A stretch of 64,000 nt of DNA from Cinnamomum chago (lineage: Eukaryota; Streptophyta; Magnoliopsida; Laurales; Lauraceae): the NCBI GenBank assembly GCA_038049695.1, contig CP142456.1:16334501-16398500 (forward strand), given 5' to 3'. Every line of letters starts with the position of its first letter. The first letter of the stretch is position 1. The position numbers and the translations under genes are program-made. This document shows, one piece after another, positions 10,901-18,711 of the stretch. Under the pieces are notes generated by a model, which was given only the letters and a program-made list of their open reading frames with translations, did not search any database and was not told the origin of the DNA.

Positions 10901-11970
10901 TCATGCCTTTCGGACTGAAGAATGCAGGGGCGACCTACCAACGCCTGGTGAACAAAATGTTTTTCTCTCAGATTGGGCGTACCATGGAGGTTTATGTGGA
11001 CGACATGCTAGTGAAGAGCTTTGTCGCCGCAGATCACATCAACCATCTCCAAGAAACCTTCAGTGTTCTCAGGCTCTATCGCATGAAGTTAAATCCCGAG
11101 AAGTGTGCCTTCGGAGTGGGGTCTGGAAAATTCTTGGGCTTCATGGTCAATCAAAGGGGAATAGAGGCAAATCCCGACAAAATCAGGGCTATATTGGACA
11201 TGAGGTCGCCCACCTCCACCAAAGAGCTGCAGCGCCTCAATGGAAGGGTGGCAGCACTTAACAGATTTGTCTCCAAGTCTGCAGACAAGTGCTTGCCTTT
11301 CTTCAAAATCCTCAGGAAGGCTTTCGAGTGGGGACCCGAGGCGGAGGAGGCCTTCCAGAAGCTTAAAGCCTACTTGGCCACTCCCCCTCTTCTTTCACAT
11401 GCTGCACCAGGAGAGGTGTTATATCTGTATCTCTCTGCCTCCCCCTCAGCAGTTAGCTCTGTCCTCATCAAAGATCATGATGGAGCCCAGAGGCCCATCT
11501 ATTATGTAAGCAGAGCATACCGAGGGGCAGAGTCCAGATACACGGAGCTGGAAAAACTGGCACTCGCCCTCATATCGACAGCAAGGCGGCTGCGTCATTA
11601 TTTCCAAAGTCACACAATTATTGTTGTCACTGATCAACCTTTGAAGAGAGTACTGGGAAAGCCGGATGTATCCGGGAGGCTAGTCAAATGGGCAGTAGAG
11701 CTGGGGGAGTTTGATGTCCAGTATCAGCCAAGGTTGGCCATCAAAGCGCAAGCCTTGGCAGACTTTGTAGCTGAGTTTACACGTGCAGAGGGAGAGACGG
11801 ACGAACTAGCCTCGTCCATACAAGGTGGGTCGCCGCCAGTGGAGGACAACCAAGAGGGCGCCCACACAACTCGAGATCTCCAAGCCTCCGCAGAAGACCA
11901 GACAGCCCTGGGCGCCCAGGCATCCCTTGCCCTGGGCGCCCAAGGATCTCCAGCAACCCTGGGCGCCTAA
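7912..11970 (+). CDS. Tat gypsy Gag-protease-reverse transcriptase-RNase H
   Basis: Encodes the first 1352 residues of the polyprotein; the ATG at 7912 is the first after the primer site. The N-terminus has a glutamine-rich helix (about residues 35-60), then a repeat-rich tract of GAQ/GAR/GAH units (to about residue 150). The capsid-like retrotransposon Gag domain follows (phrases FDGTKDPLDHLETYKTL and FVSHFIGGRRH). A Tat-type zinc motif CRFHRDHGHDTDDC lies near residue 525, the aspartic protease motif VDSGSSADIL near 655 and the reverse transcriptase YVDD near 1026. RNase H extends to about 1290 and is followed by LGAQ repeats. The frame ends at a TAA inside those repeats, in a position where the repeat normally has glutamine. 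The next 643 codons are in the same frame, so this is one long gag-pol frame cut by a single nonsense codon. Confidence 0.9.
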   Translation: MPITRSTRRQDGNPSREGEGNPPPTNPAPNAPAPSPQQMLETMQQLVTQNQQILLMLASQGGALGAGPQEAPLSEQLIAPRRGAPHPGARPHGARGRGANRGRHHPGAQPLGAQGRGLQLGAQTQGAHPHGALGARHHDAHAHGTSAGAPPVVPHGRLLVDPEGRAHLDVPPPPGGSNRGGLPPPPSASNQEDPNFQEMGSGNYSLEDESQFQGQSREAPNLWDEKFKEMQDQIGNVFNAMKAQVPESIEYLVQRTDTPFKSSVANYPLPRKFKMPTMETFDGTKDPLDHLETYKTLMQLHNVPDEIMCRAFPTTLKGSGRQWFSSLALTSISTFAELSKSFVSHFIGGRRHQKPATHLLSIKQDKNESLRSYLTRFNEEVLQVEEPDDKVSMTAFIGGLRSSSFLFSVMKRPPKSFPELLAKAQKYMNAEDITRARRGESSRPEGKGKERDREDRKENSSNKRSRTERVPARERLGPVPQRDRQAFTPLSASVGHILLQIQDDPAVKWPGKMKSPPNRRNPNKYCRFHRDHGHDTDDCYELKKQIEDLIQRGHLRQYVAGRAQAPSPPRQQENQQPFGEIHTISGGSAESLSAMKAHSRKARHAEEARPSKMPRQGDGEVISFSDRDLEGVQLPHDDPLVISLTIANFQVHRILVDSGSSADILYANAYDKLSLGRERLRPVKSPLIGFSGEKVYPLGVIKLPVTAGVAPRSSTIMVDFLVLDCPSAYNVILGRPALNTLRAVPSTYHLIIRFPTPNGIGEVRGNQLAARECYVSSVKDKKQKEALQIETLDPRDDSTIERGEPVEALITVVLNEDLPDRRVYIGSSLPEDLVRCLTNFLKNNMDIFAWSHADLEGIDPKVAIHRLNVDPQHKPVRQKLRGASTERAQAMDKEVGKLIETGAVREVAYPEWLSNVVMVTKSNGKWRLCVDFTDLNKACPKDCFPLPRIDLLIDATAGHELLSFLDAYSGYNQINMHPPDQEKTSFITPKGTYCYRVMPFGLKNAGATYQRLVNKMFFSQIGRTMEVYVDDMLVKSFVAADHINHLQETFSVLRLYRMKLNPEKCAFGVGSGKFLGFMVNQRGIEANPDKIRAILDMRSPTSTKELQRLNGRVAALNRFVSKSADKCLPFFKILRKAFEWGPEAEEAFQKLKAYLATPPLLSHAAPGEVLYLYLSASPSAVSSVLIKDHDGAQRPIYYVSRAYRGAESRYTELEKLALALISTARRLRHYFQSHTIIVVTDQPLKRVLGKPDVSGRLVKWAVELGEFDVQYQPRLAIKAQALADFVAEFTRAEGETDELASSIQGGSPPVEDNQEGAHTTRDLQASAEDQTALGAQASLALGAQGSPATLGA
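8160..8350 (+). repeat. TGGGCGCCCA-type palindromic repeats in gag
   Basis: A GC-rich tract in which CCGGGCGCCC, TGGGCGCCCA and GGGCGCCC recur every few codons, encoding GA-H/Q/R units. The core GGCGCC is its own reverse complement, so both strands carry the same decamer. A second array of the same decamer occurs at 11880-12123 in the same element. Confidence 0.8.
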
Positions 11971-12123
11971 GGCTTGGGCGCCCAGACCTCCACAGCAGCC
12001 CTGGGCGCCCAAGCATCCCTTGCCCTGGGCGCCCAAGCCTCTCCAGCCTTGGGCGCCCAGGCCTCCCCAGCAGTCCTGGGCGCCCAGGCATCTCCAGCAG
12101 CCCTGGGCGCCCAAGCGAAGCCT
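11880..12123 (+). repeat. LGAQ repeat array between the two RNase H domains
   Basis: About ten occurrences of CTGGGCGCCCA(A/G)G, spaced mostly 20-30 bp, encode LGAQ-A-S units. The array lies exactly in the linker between the retroviral-type RNase H and the second RNase H. The in-frame TAA at 11968-11970 falls within it. Replication slippage of the palindromic unit is a plausible origin. Confidence 0.85.
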
Positions 12124-13905
12124 ACTTTGGGCCCCCCTTTGCTTCCTGCTTCTCATCCTGATGCTCAGAGTTCATCGGTACCGCAGTGGAAACTTTATGT
12201 TGACGGCTCCGTGACCAGCAATGGAGGTGGAGCGGGTCTTGTATTAATCAGCCCTGATGGCACACCCCTCAAGTGTGCAGTAAAGTTTCACTTTCCAGCC
12301 TCCAACAATGAAGCAGAGTACGAGGCACTCCTCTCTGGTTTGAAATTGGCATTGGAGATGAACGCCCATCATCTCATCGCTTACAGCGACTCTCAGCTAA
12401 TAGTGAACCAGGTAAATGGCGAATTCGGAGCAAAGGAAATCAGAATGCAAGACTATCTCAGCCTAGTGAAGAAATTGATCCCGCAATTTCAACACTTCCA
12501 AATCAGTCATATCCCTCGGGAGAGTAACGTTGCCGCCGATACACTCGCCAGGCTCGCCTCGTCCATTGAGACCTCACCAGGCGAACCAACATTCCTTGGG
12601 CACCAGCTCGAACCAAGCCAGATGAATGAAAGTACTTCAAACATCAACTGTGCTGCAGTTGAAACGAGCTGGATGACCCCAATAAGGGCGTACCTCCAAG
12701 ATGGTACATTGCCAGAGGACCCCCTCGAGGCGAGGAAGCTGAGGATGAGAGCTTCCAAGTTCACACTCTTGCAGGATGTCCTCTACAAGAAGGGCTACTC
12801 GTTGCCCCTTTTGAGGTGCCTCTCTCCCGAAGAAGCTGATTATGCCCTGCGAGAAATCCACGAGGGAATTTGCGGGAACCACTCGGGCGGGCGCTCCCTC
12901 GCTCACAAAGCACTCAGGCAAGGCTTCTTTTGGCCCAGCATGCTTGTGGATGCCAAAGAATTTGCCAGAAAGTGTGACAAATGCCAGCGCTTTGCCACTG
13001 TGCCAAGGCAGCCACCAGAGGAACTCACTACCATCATGAGCCCATGGCCTTTCTCCAAGTGGGGGATCGACATCCTAGGCCCCCTTCCATTGGCTAAAGG
13101 GCAATGTAAATTTGTAGTGGTCGCCATCGACTACTTCACGAAGTGGGCGGAGGCGGAACCCTTGGCAAGGATCACAGACTCCAAAGTAAAGGACTTTGTC
13201 TGGAAAAGCATAGTCTGCCGCTTTGGGATCCCACATGCCATCGTTAGTGACAACGCAAAGCAATTTGACAACAAGCTCTTCAACTCGTTTTGCTCGGACC
13301 TTCAGATCAAGCAGCCCCACTCCAGCCCGGCACATCCACAGGCAAACGGGCAGGCGGAGGTCATGGTGCGAACGGTCTTGCGAAATTTGAAGACAAGGCT
13401 TGAAAGAGCAAAGGGCCTTTGGGTGGACGAGCTTCCAGGGGTATTATGGGCATATCGGACCACGCCAAGAGCTCCAACTGGGGAAACCCCTTTCTCTCTC
13501 GCCTTTGGGACCGAAGCAGTCATCCCAGTTGAGATTGGAGTCCACTCTCTTAGAGTTCAGCACCATGACCCGAACACCAATGAGGAGGGTCTGCGCATCA
13601 ACCTTGATTTGGTGGATGAAGCGAGGGAGATGGCCAACATCCGCAATGCTGAGTACAAGCGGCGCATGGCAAAATACTATAACTCAAGGGTAAAGCCTCG
13701 CCCCCTCCAACTCGGAGATCTGGTCCTCAAAAAAGTCATCCTCGCTACTAAGCATTCTCGGGAAGGCAAGCTGGGCCCGAATTGGGAAGGTCCTTATCTC
13801 ATAACGGAGGTGGTGAGACCTGGCACTTACAGGATTCAGGATTCGGAAGGAAAAGTCCTACTTCATCCGTGGAATGCAGAACATCTGAAGAAATATTACC
13901 AGTGA
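11971..13905 (+). CDS. Tat gypsy second RNase H and integrase
   Basis: Same frame as the upstream part of the polyprotein, after the TAA. It completes the LGAQ linker and then encodes the second, archaeal-type RNase H: YVDGS near 12196, NEAEYEAL, YSDSQL and the final VAADTLARL carry the expected acidic residues. Integrase follows, with a zinc-binding head (phrase CDKCQRFA near 12970) and the catalytic D-D-E core: GIDILGPL near 13060, VSDNAKQFD near 13245 and QANGQAEV near 13345. The C-terminal part (LGDLVLKKV, GPYLITEV) is a GPY/F-like module. It ends AEHLKKYYQ. Without readthrough or an independent start these domains would not be made, so this copy probably depends on other copies for integration. 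Confidence 0.88.
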   Translation, partial: GLGAQTSTAALGAQASLALGAQASPALGAQASPAVLGAQASPAALGAQAKPTLGPPLLPASHPDAQSSSVPQWKLYVDGSVTSNGGGAGLVLISPDGTPLKCAVKFHFPASNNEAEYEALLSGLKLALEMNAHHLIAYSDSQLIVNQVNGEFGAKEIRMQDYLSLVKKLIPQFQHFQISHIPRESNVAADTLARLASSIETSPGEPTFLGHQLEPSQMNESTSNINCAAVETSWMTPIRAYLQDGTLPEDPLEARKLRMRASKFTLLQDVLYKKGYSLPLLRCLSPEEADYALREIHEGICGNHSGGRSLAHKALRQGFFWPSMLVDAKEFARKCDKCQRFATVPRQPPEELTTIMSPWPFSKWGIDILGPLPLAKGQCKFVVVAIDYFTKWAEAEPLARITDSKVKDFVWKSIVCRFGIPHAIVSDNAKQFDNKLFNSFCSDLQIKQPHSSPAHPQANGQAEVMVRTVLRNLKTRLERAKGLWVDELPGVLWAYRTTPRAPTGETPFSLAFGTEAVIPVEIGVHSLRVQHHDPNTNEEGLRINLDLVDEAREMANIRNAEYKRRMAKYYNSRVKPRPLQLGDLVLKKVILATKHSREGKLGPNWEGPYLITEVVRPGTYRIQDSEGKVLLHPWNAEHLKKYYQ

Positions 13906-14097
13906 CCAGTGAAGGGGAAAGGAGTAATGGAAAGGGGAAGTTCAAGTTTTTTAGCACATTTGTAAAATGTTCTTTTACCATGACCAATGGATAAATAAAG
14001 TCCTATATATTATTCATTCCAAGTGTTAGGCTACATAATTGCTTTAAAAAAAAAAAAAAAAATACATGTAATGAAGCATGGCAAAGCTTCCTTCATC

Positions 14098-14826
14098 CTA
14101 ACTACTCTCATCGCTCCCCTCGTCGTCCTCATCCTCCTCGCCATCCTCTGGATCATCAGGCTCCTCATCCTCCTCGCCATCCTCTGGATCATCAGGCTCC
14201 TCGCTGGGTAAAAAGCCTGAAAAGTCAAGGGCAGGGAAAGCAGCAGTAATCTTCCCTCGGAGCTCCTCATACCCATCGATGAAGGCATTGGCAACGTCAT
14301 CCGCTCGCTCCGACTCAGCTCTACCGCGCGCCGCCTCCATCTCTGTTGCCACGGCAGCCTCTCTTAGCGATGCCCTCTCGCGGGCCTGCACGAGCTCAGC
14401 CTCCCTGAGCGAAGCCCTCTCGCGGGCCTCCACCAGCTCAGCCTCCCTGAGTGAAGCCCTCTCGCGGGCCTCTACCAACTCAGCCTCCCTGAGTGAAGCC
14501 CTCTCGCGGGCCTCCACCAACTCAGCCTCTGCCCTCCTCGCCCCCTCACGGGCTAACGAAAGCTCAGTCTCGAATCTGGACTCCCTCTCGCGGGCAGTCA
14601 AGAGATCACCTTCCGCCTTAGTAGCCCTCTCGCTGGCTGACGAGAGCTCAGTCTCTAACCTGGACGCCCTATCGCGGGCCGCCCCAAGATCGACTTCCCT
14701 ATCAGCCTCAAGGGCAGCAATCTTCTGCTGAGCAATGGAATACACCTTCCGCAGATTGTCATTCTCTCGCATCAACTGGCTGTTGTGTTTGGCTTTTGAC
14801 AGCAAGCTGACGGATGCAGTAGAAGC
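14098..14826 (-). CDS. aORF exon 4: coiled coil and acidic tail
   Basis: 243 codons including the stop. Acceptor TTGCTCCAG lies just before GCTTCT at 14826. Heptad-rich REAELVEARERAS units are repeated about four times, followed by a tail with two copies of EEPDDPEDGEEDE. Strong coiled-coil character suggests oligomerisation. Confidence 0.75.
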   Translation of the reverse strand, partial: ASTASVSLLSKAKHNSQLMRENDNLRKVYSIAQQKIAALEADREVDLGAARDRASRLETELSSASERATKAEGDLLTARERESRFETELSLAREGARRAEAELVEARERASLREAELVEARERASLREAELVEARERASLREAELVQARERASLREAAVATEMEAARGRAESERADDVANAFIDGYEELRGKITAAFPALDFSGFLPSEEPDDPEDGEEDEEPDDPEDGEEDEDDEGSDESS

Positions 14827-16924
14827 CTGGAGCAATACGAAAAGAAATAAGAAAAAAAAAATATTGAAAGTGTGGGGAAAAGGAAAAGCATTTACCTGAG
14901 CCAGACCCTCCAGGAAGGTATCTATGACCCTCTCAGTACCCAAAGAAGTAATCCGTGAAACCTCATGAGGAATCACAAATCTCGCGAGCCTCTCCCGGAT
15001 CACCGGCGGGTTGCCCAACATATGACTCTGATCAGCCCCTGCAGGATTCCCCGGACGTTGGGGACATGAATGAGGGGCAGAAGGTGCAGCAGATGAAGAA
15101 GACTCTCGAATAGCCATCGGAGTAGAAGAGGTGGCTGGCTGGGGGGACATTGTTGTAGAGGCCGCCCTTTGAGAACACAGCCGTGCGCCCAATAAAGGGG
15201 CAGATGAGAGAGAACTGGCCCTAAAAGACACTGGCGGAGAGTCTCCTCTTGTGGCGTTGTCTGCCTTCGCCGTCTTGGAAGGAGGGCCACTCCTACTTGA
15301 AAAGAAAGCCCCGATCCTTCCCCTATCCACTGCAGCAAAAGAAAAAATGTTACTTGTACATAAAAAAAAAAAGAGAGAAAAGAGAAATGAAACGCAGAAG
15401 TTAAATACTCTTTCTCTTCGCGGGAGGCGCCTGAGAAGGGCCACTAACTCCACCACTTTCTTTGGGTAAGAGAACACCCAAGTCTTTTTCGTGATGGTCT
15501 TTTACAGCCTGTAACTTTCGCTCCTGACTGGTAGAGAGCACCGGTGCATCTACAAAAGGCAACAAGTGAGTACATAAAAAATACTAATAAAGGTGAAAAA
15601 GCGACAAAGGAGTAGCTTACCAAGTCTCTTGGCCTCTCCCCATCGAGTTGGCACCAAAACTCTGTCTGTCTCGGATGCCCACTCTCCACCAGCAAATAGG
15701 AAGCGAGATTTCCAACCATGGCAGTTTGAGCGCAATCCTGTGAACAACTTGCCGCTCCTAGAGGTAAAATAGTACCATCCCCTGTTAGGGGCCGGGGACT
15801 CGCTCAAGTTATAAGCAGCATGGAACTCCACTGGAGAAGCGTCCTCGTCATGTACTCTCTTCCACAATGCAAGAAAACCCAGCAAAACTCTCCATCCATT
15901 TGGCGTTAAACGCCCAGGGGTCAACGAAAAATAGTGGAAAATTCGGCAAATGGAAGAGAGTATGGGGAACCTCAATCCCGCCTCAAGCATCTCCTCGTAA
16001 ATTACTATTTCATCCGAGGAATCGTCACAAGCGGGCTCATCCGCCTGAGCCCGACGGCATAATATAGTAGGGGGAATATGATAGGCAGACACTATCCTAA
16101 AAAGATCACTATCAGCAGTAATCGAGCTGAAAATGGTACTCACCTTGGATCCGTCGTCGTCGATGGCCACTTTTCCTCGATATCTTCTACGACGACGGAG
16201 ACGTGCTGTGACCACGGCAGATGCTCCAGTGTTTATCTCGTCCAATTCCTGACGGACACTATCTCCCTCGCTCGTGTCCCGCACCGTGCACATCTCAACG
16301 GTAGGCAAACCATCAGCAGGCGCGGGTGACCCAGCTACGGTGGACGCTATAGACACAGCAGGCGCCCAGTGCACAGCAGGCGGCCGAGTGGGCCCAGGCG
16401 CCCCAGCCCCGGGCGGACGAGCATGGCCAGCCTCAGTCTCGGGCGGGCGAGTAGGGTCAGCCCCGGGCGGGCGTGCAGGCAGGCGAGCACAGACGGCGTC
16501 CCCGGGCGGGCGTGCGCAGGCAGCGATGTCCCTGGGCGAGCGAGCGCAGGTGGCGGCCCCAGGCGCGACGGGCGAGTGTGCCACGGCCCCAGGTGCGACG
16601 GGCGAGCGTGCCACGGCCCCAGGCGGGCGAGCAGGTCCGGGCACCCCCAGCGGGCGAGCAGGCCCAGCGCCTGGCGGGCGAGCAGGTCCAGGCGCCCCAG
16701 GCGGGCGAGCAGGCCCAGCGCCTGGCGGGCGAGCAGGTCCAGGCGCCCCAGGCGGGCGAGCAGGCCCAGCGCCTGGCAGGCGAGCAGGTCCGGGCACCCC
16801 CAGCGGGCGAGCAGGCCCGGGCGCCTGGCGGGCGAGCAGGTCCGGGCGCCCCAGGCGGGCGAGCAGGCCCAGCGCCTGGCGGGCGAGCGCTGGCAGCAAC
16901 CGCCCCAGGCGGGCGAGCAGGCAT
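14098..16924 (-). CDS. Antisense spliced gene (aORF) of the Tat element
   Basis: A minus-strand gene between pol and the 3' LTR, read here as four exons: 16924-15621, 15549-15409, 15329-14896 and 14826-14098. All three introns have GT and AG borders and the phases match (1, 1, 0), so one frame runs through exons 1-4 after the repeat in exon 1. Exon 1 encodes proline-rich ARPPGA repeats, then a domain with the phrases IYEEMLEAGLRFP, NGWRVLLGF and GWYYF, recognisable from the antisense ORFs of plant Tat elements and usually annotated only as 'putative plant transposon protein'. Exon 4 encodes a coiled coil of E-ARERASLREAELV repeats and an acidic tail of DDPEDGEEDE repeats. Function is unknown. 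The start is uncertain: an ATG at 16924 opens the repeat frame, but a one-base surplus near 16818 shifts it out of the domain frame, so this copy may be broken. Confidence 0.75.
14896..15329 (-). CDS. aORF exon 3
   Basis: 144 codons plus the last two bases of a split codon. The acceptor is GCTGCAG before TGGATAGG, the donor CAG followed by GTAAATGC. Ser/Pro/Ala-rich in the first half, then a predicted helical stretch with IPHEVSRITSLGTERVIDTF. Confidence 0.72.
15409..15549 (-). CDS. aORF exon 2
   Basis: 141 bases between acceptor CTTTTGTAG and donor AAAGA followed by GTATTTAAC. It joins exon 1 at a split GAT codon and exon 3 at a split ATG codon without any stop. Confidence 0.7.
15621..16924 (-). 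CDS. aORF exon 1: proline-rich repeats and conserved domain
   Basis: Ends at donor CTTG followed by GTAAGC. The C-terminal ~170 residues hold the conserved Tat-aORF domain (ILCRRAQADEP, IYEEMLEAGLRFP, FHYFSLTPG, GWYYFTSRSGKL). Upstream is a run of ARPPGA/GPARPPGA units. The start was not resolved: the in-frame ATG upstream (16924) is separated from the domain by a +1 shift in the repeat near 16818; a shorter protein could start at an ATG at 16293. Confidence 0.65.
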
Positions 16925-16930
16925 GACGGG
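16370..16930 (-). repeat. ARPPGA-coding GC-rich repeat
   Basis: On the plus strand the unit is roughly GGCGGGCGAGCAGGCCCAGGCGCC, repeated about 15 times with variations of 24 to 30 bp. It encodes the proline-rich part of the antisense gene. At least one unit has an extra base (near 16818). The GC content is far above that of neighbouring DNA. Confidence 0.8.
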
Positions 16931-17299
16931 CGCCCCGGGCGCGGACGTCTCCGGCGCAGGCTGGTCTGCTCCTTGCACGGCCGCAGCGACGACGTTTTCT
17001 CTCCTTACATCGTCCGTTTCTTCCACTCCTTGATGCCCTATGGTTGCAACTTGCAACTCAAAAACAAGAAGAAAGCTTAAAGAAGATGAAGACAACCCTT
17101 TCTCTTTTCCCTTTGACAAGAAGAAAGCCAAAAGGAAAACCCTAAGTATGAAGCAAAGTGGGTATAAAACCCTCTCTGTTTGTAACCTTTGCTTCAGGGT
17201 TTTCAAAGGAGGAAGAACACTAAGCCAAGGAAACAGGAAGAGAGAGTCCTATACCTGAAGAACTCTACCAGGGACTCTTTTGGGGCATGACGAAGGCAG

Positions 17300-17410
17300 A
17301 AAATTTGGTCGGGGGCGCTGCCCCCGAACCCCCTGCCAGGGGCGCTGCCCCCTGGGCCCCCGCGAGCTGACCGGTCAGCTCGACCACCGCCGGGGGACAC
17401 CCCCGGACCC
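17300..17410. repeat. GC-rich hairpin cluster near 3' LTR
   Basis: Contains GGGGGCGCTGCCCCC, GGGGCGCTGCCCC and GAGCTGACCGGTCAGCTC, three perfect or near-perfect palindromes with short loops, followed by CCGGGGGACACCCCCGG. Such stacked hairpins in the untranslated region next to the polypurine tract could pause reverse transcription or act in packaging; this is inference. Confidence 0.7.
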
Positions 17411-17530
17411 CCTCTGCGAAGGGCATATATTAAAAGAGGATTCAGTGTTCAGAAAAGCTACAAATTATTTGACATGAAGAAGCTTGGATTGTACTAATGT
17501 CTCCCTTTCAAAGCCTTCTTTGGCGTAAGA

Positions 17531-17544
17531 CATTGAGGGGCAAA
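17531..17544 (+). promoter_or_regulatory. Polypurine tract of Tat gypsy
   Basis: CATTGAGGGGCAAA immediately precedes the 3' LTR. A GAGGGG-type purine run at this position primes plus-strand DNA synthesis in LTR retrotransposons. Confidence 0.75.
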
Positions 17545-18052
17545 TGATGGGACAGGCCCAAATAACTCGGTCCACGATAGCGGGTCAAGACCAACTGATC
17601 CAAGTCCATGATGAGCCCGGGTCGTCATCTACCCGTTGAGGGTCAGGTTCGAATCCATCGAATGACAGAGTCAGCACACGCGTCGTTCCATCTACAGGCT
17701 TTTACCAAGTCCCGCGGAAGAGATCTTATCTGCTTATCTGTTGAGGACAGTGCGGGAGACTCCACCAGACTGGAGCGTACACCGTTTGAGATCGCGGGAG
17801 ATCCTCCCCACCTGCTGGGGAAAGACTATAAAAGGAGAGTCCTACTAACGGAGGAAGGATGAGTTTTTTTCTCACTATCATTGTATTTGACTACCTTGTA
17901 ATCTCCTCCTCGAAGTAGTAAAGCAGCCCATTTGAGTGGACGTAGGTCACACTGACCGAACCACTATAAACCTTCTCTCTCTTCATTAATTTCTACATTA
18001 ATTACCCATCACTTGACCGGTGGTGCCCGAAAGCCACTTTTTGGCATCATCA
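17545..18052 (+). repeat. Tat gypsy 3' LTR
   Basis: 508 bp, differing from the 5' LTR at one position that I can see. It is followed by AATCA, the second half of the target duplication, and then by the continuation of the copia-1 LTR. Confidence 0.92.
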
Positions 18053-18057
18053 AATCA

Positions 18058-18697
18058 TATTTGAAGTAAGACTTCTAATTGTGATTTAGTAAGCAACTAA
18101 TTATTATGGAAGTAAGACTTCTATTTCAATTAGTAAGAGGATGTTGCTTAAGTTCTATAAAAGAGGAGAGGAGACCTTGGACGTCCAACACAATTCAATC
18201 ATAGGGATTCACGCCCAGCCTATTCAATTTGTGCAAGAGTTGCACACCACTCTCTCTCTCTCTCTCTCTCTCCCTCTCCCTCTCCCTCTTCTAGTTCTCT
18301 TCTAGTTTCCTTAAGAGCTTTCTCTTGGAGATCCCACCCATCTTCTTGAGAAAAGAGAATCTGATACGGGTCATAGCGTGGAAGATCATAAGGTCTTGGA
18401 GATTCTGATTTAATCAGTGAAACTGTTCATCATCAAAGAAAGAGATCAACTTCTCCATTAGAGCACTACTAAGCTCCAAAGGTATAATCTACATCCTTGT
18501 ATGTTGTAGATTTCGTGGTTGCATGTTTAGGTGTTATTTTCTATCTTCTAGATTGGTTATATTGCTGTACATGATTTATGAGTTTGAGGGATTACATCCT
18601 GAATTGAGTTTTTTTGTAGCCTTCTAGATAGTTAATCCCTGCATCAAGTGGGTCAAAAGTTTTGAAACATATCCGAAAGGCCCACCTACTTCCAACA
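18058..18697 (+). repeat. copia-1 5' LTR, right part
   Basis: Continues the 5' LTR after the gypsy insertion and aligns with the right part of the 3' LTR up to 34957. It carries a TATA box (TCTATAAAAGAGG near 18157), a (TC)n run at about 18253-18290 and the end CCAACA. Confidence 0.85.
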
Positions 18698-18699
18698 AT

Positions 18700-18711
18700 T
18701 GGTATCAGAGT
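18700..18711 (+). promoter_or_regulatory. copia-1 primer-binding site
   Basis: TGGTATCAGAGT begins two bases after the 5' LTR. It matches the initiator-methionine tRNA primer site common in plant copia elements. Confidence 0.85.

Larger units (their letters stand above)
7352..18052 (+). mobile_element. Ty3/gypsy element, Tat lineage, near-complete
   Basis: A 10.7-kb LTR retrotransposon inserted in the copia-1 5' LTR. Two 508-bp LTRs differ at only one base that I can see (C/T at the GGTCCGAATC site), so insertion was recent. AATCA is duplicated on both sides. Order: LTR, primer-binding site, gag-protease-reverse transcriptase-RNase H, a second RNase H, integrase, an antisense spliced gene, polypurine tract, LTR. 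A second (archaeal-type) RNase H plus an extra antisense gene at the 3' end are known marks of the Tat clade. The only visible lesion in gag-pol is one in-frame stop at 11968-11970; the antisense gene has a probable frameshift in a GC-rich repeat. Confidence 0.92.

Noticed and set aside
14031-14731. Plus-strand open frames over 14023-14731
   Set aside because: Antisense shadows of the coiled-coil repeat in the antisense gene.
16274-17080. 268-codon plus-strand open frame rich in GGRAGPAP
   Set aside because: Low-complexity shadow of the GC-rich ARPPGA repeat on the other strand; no conserved domain, whereas the minus-strand frame has one.
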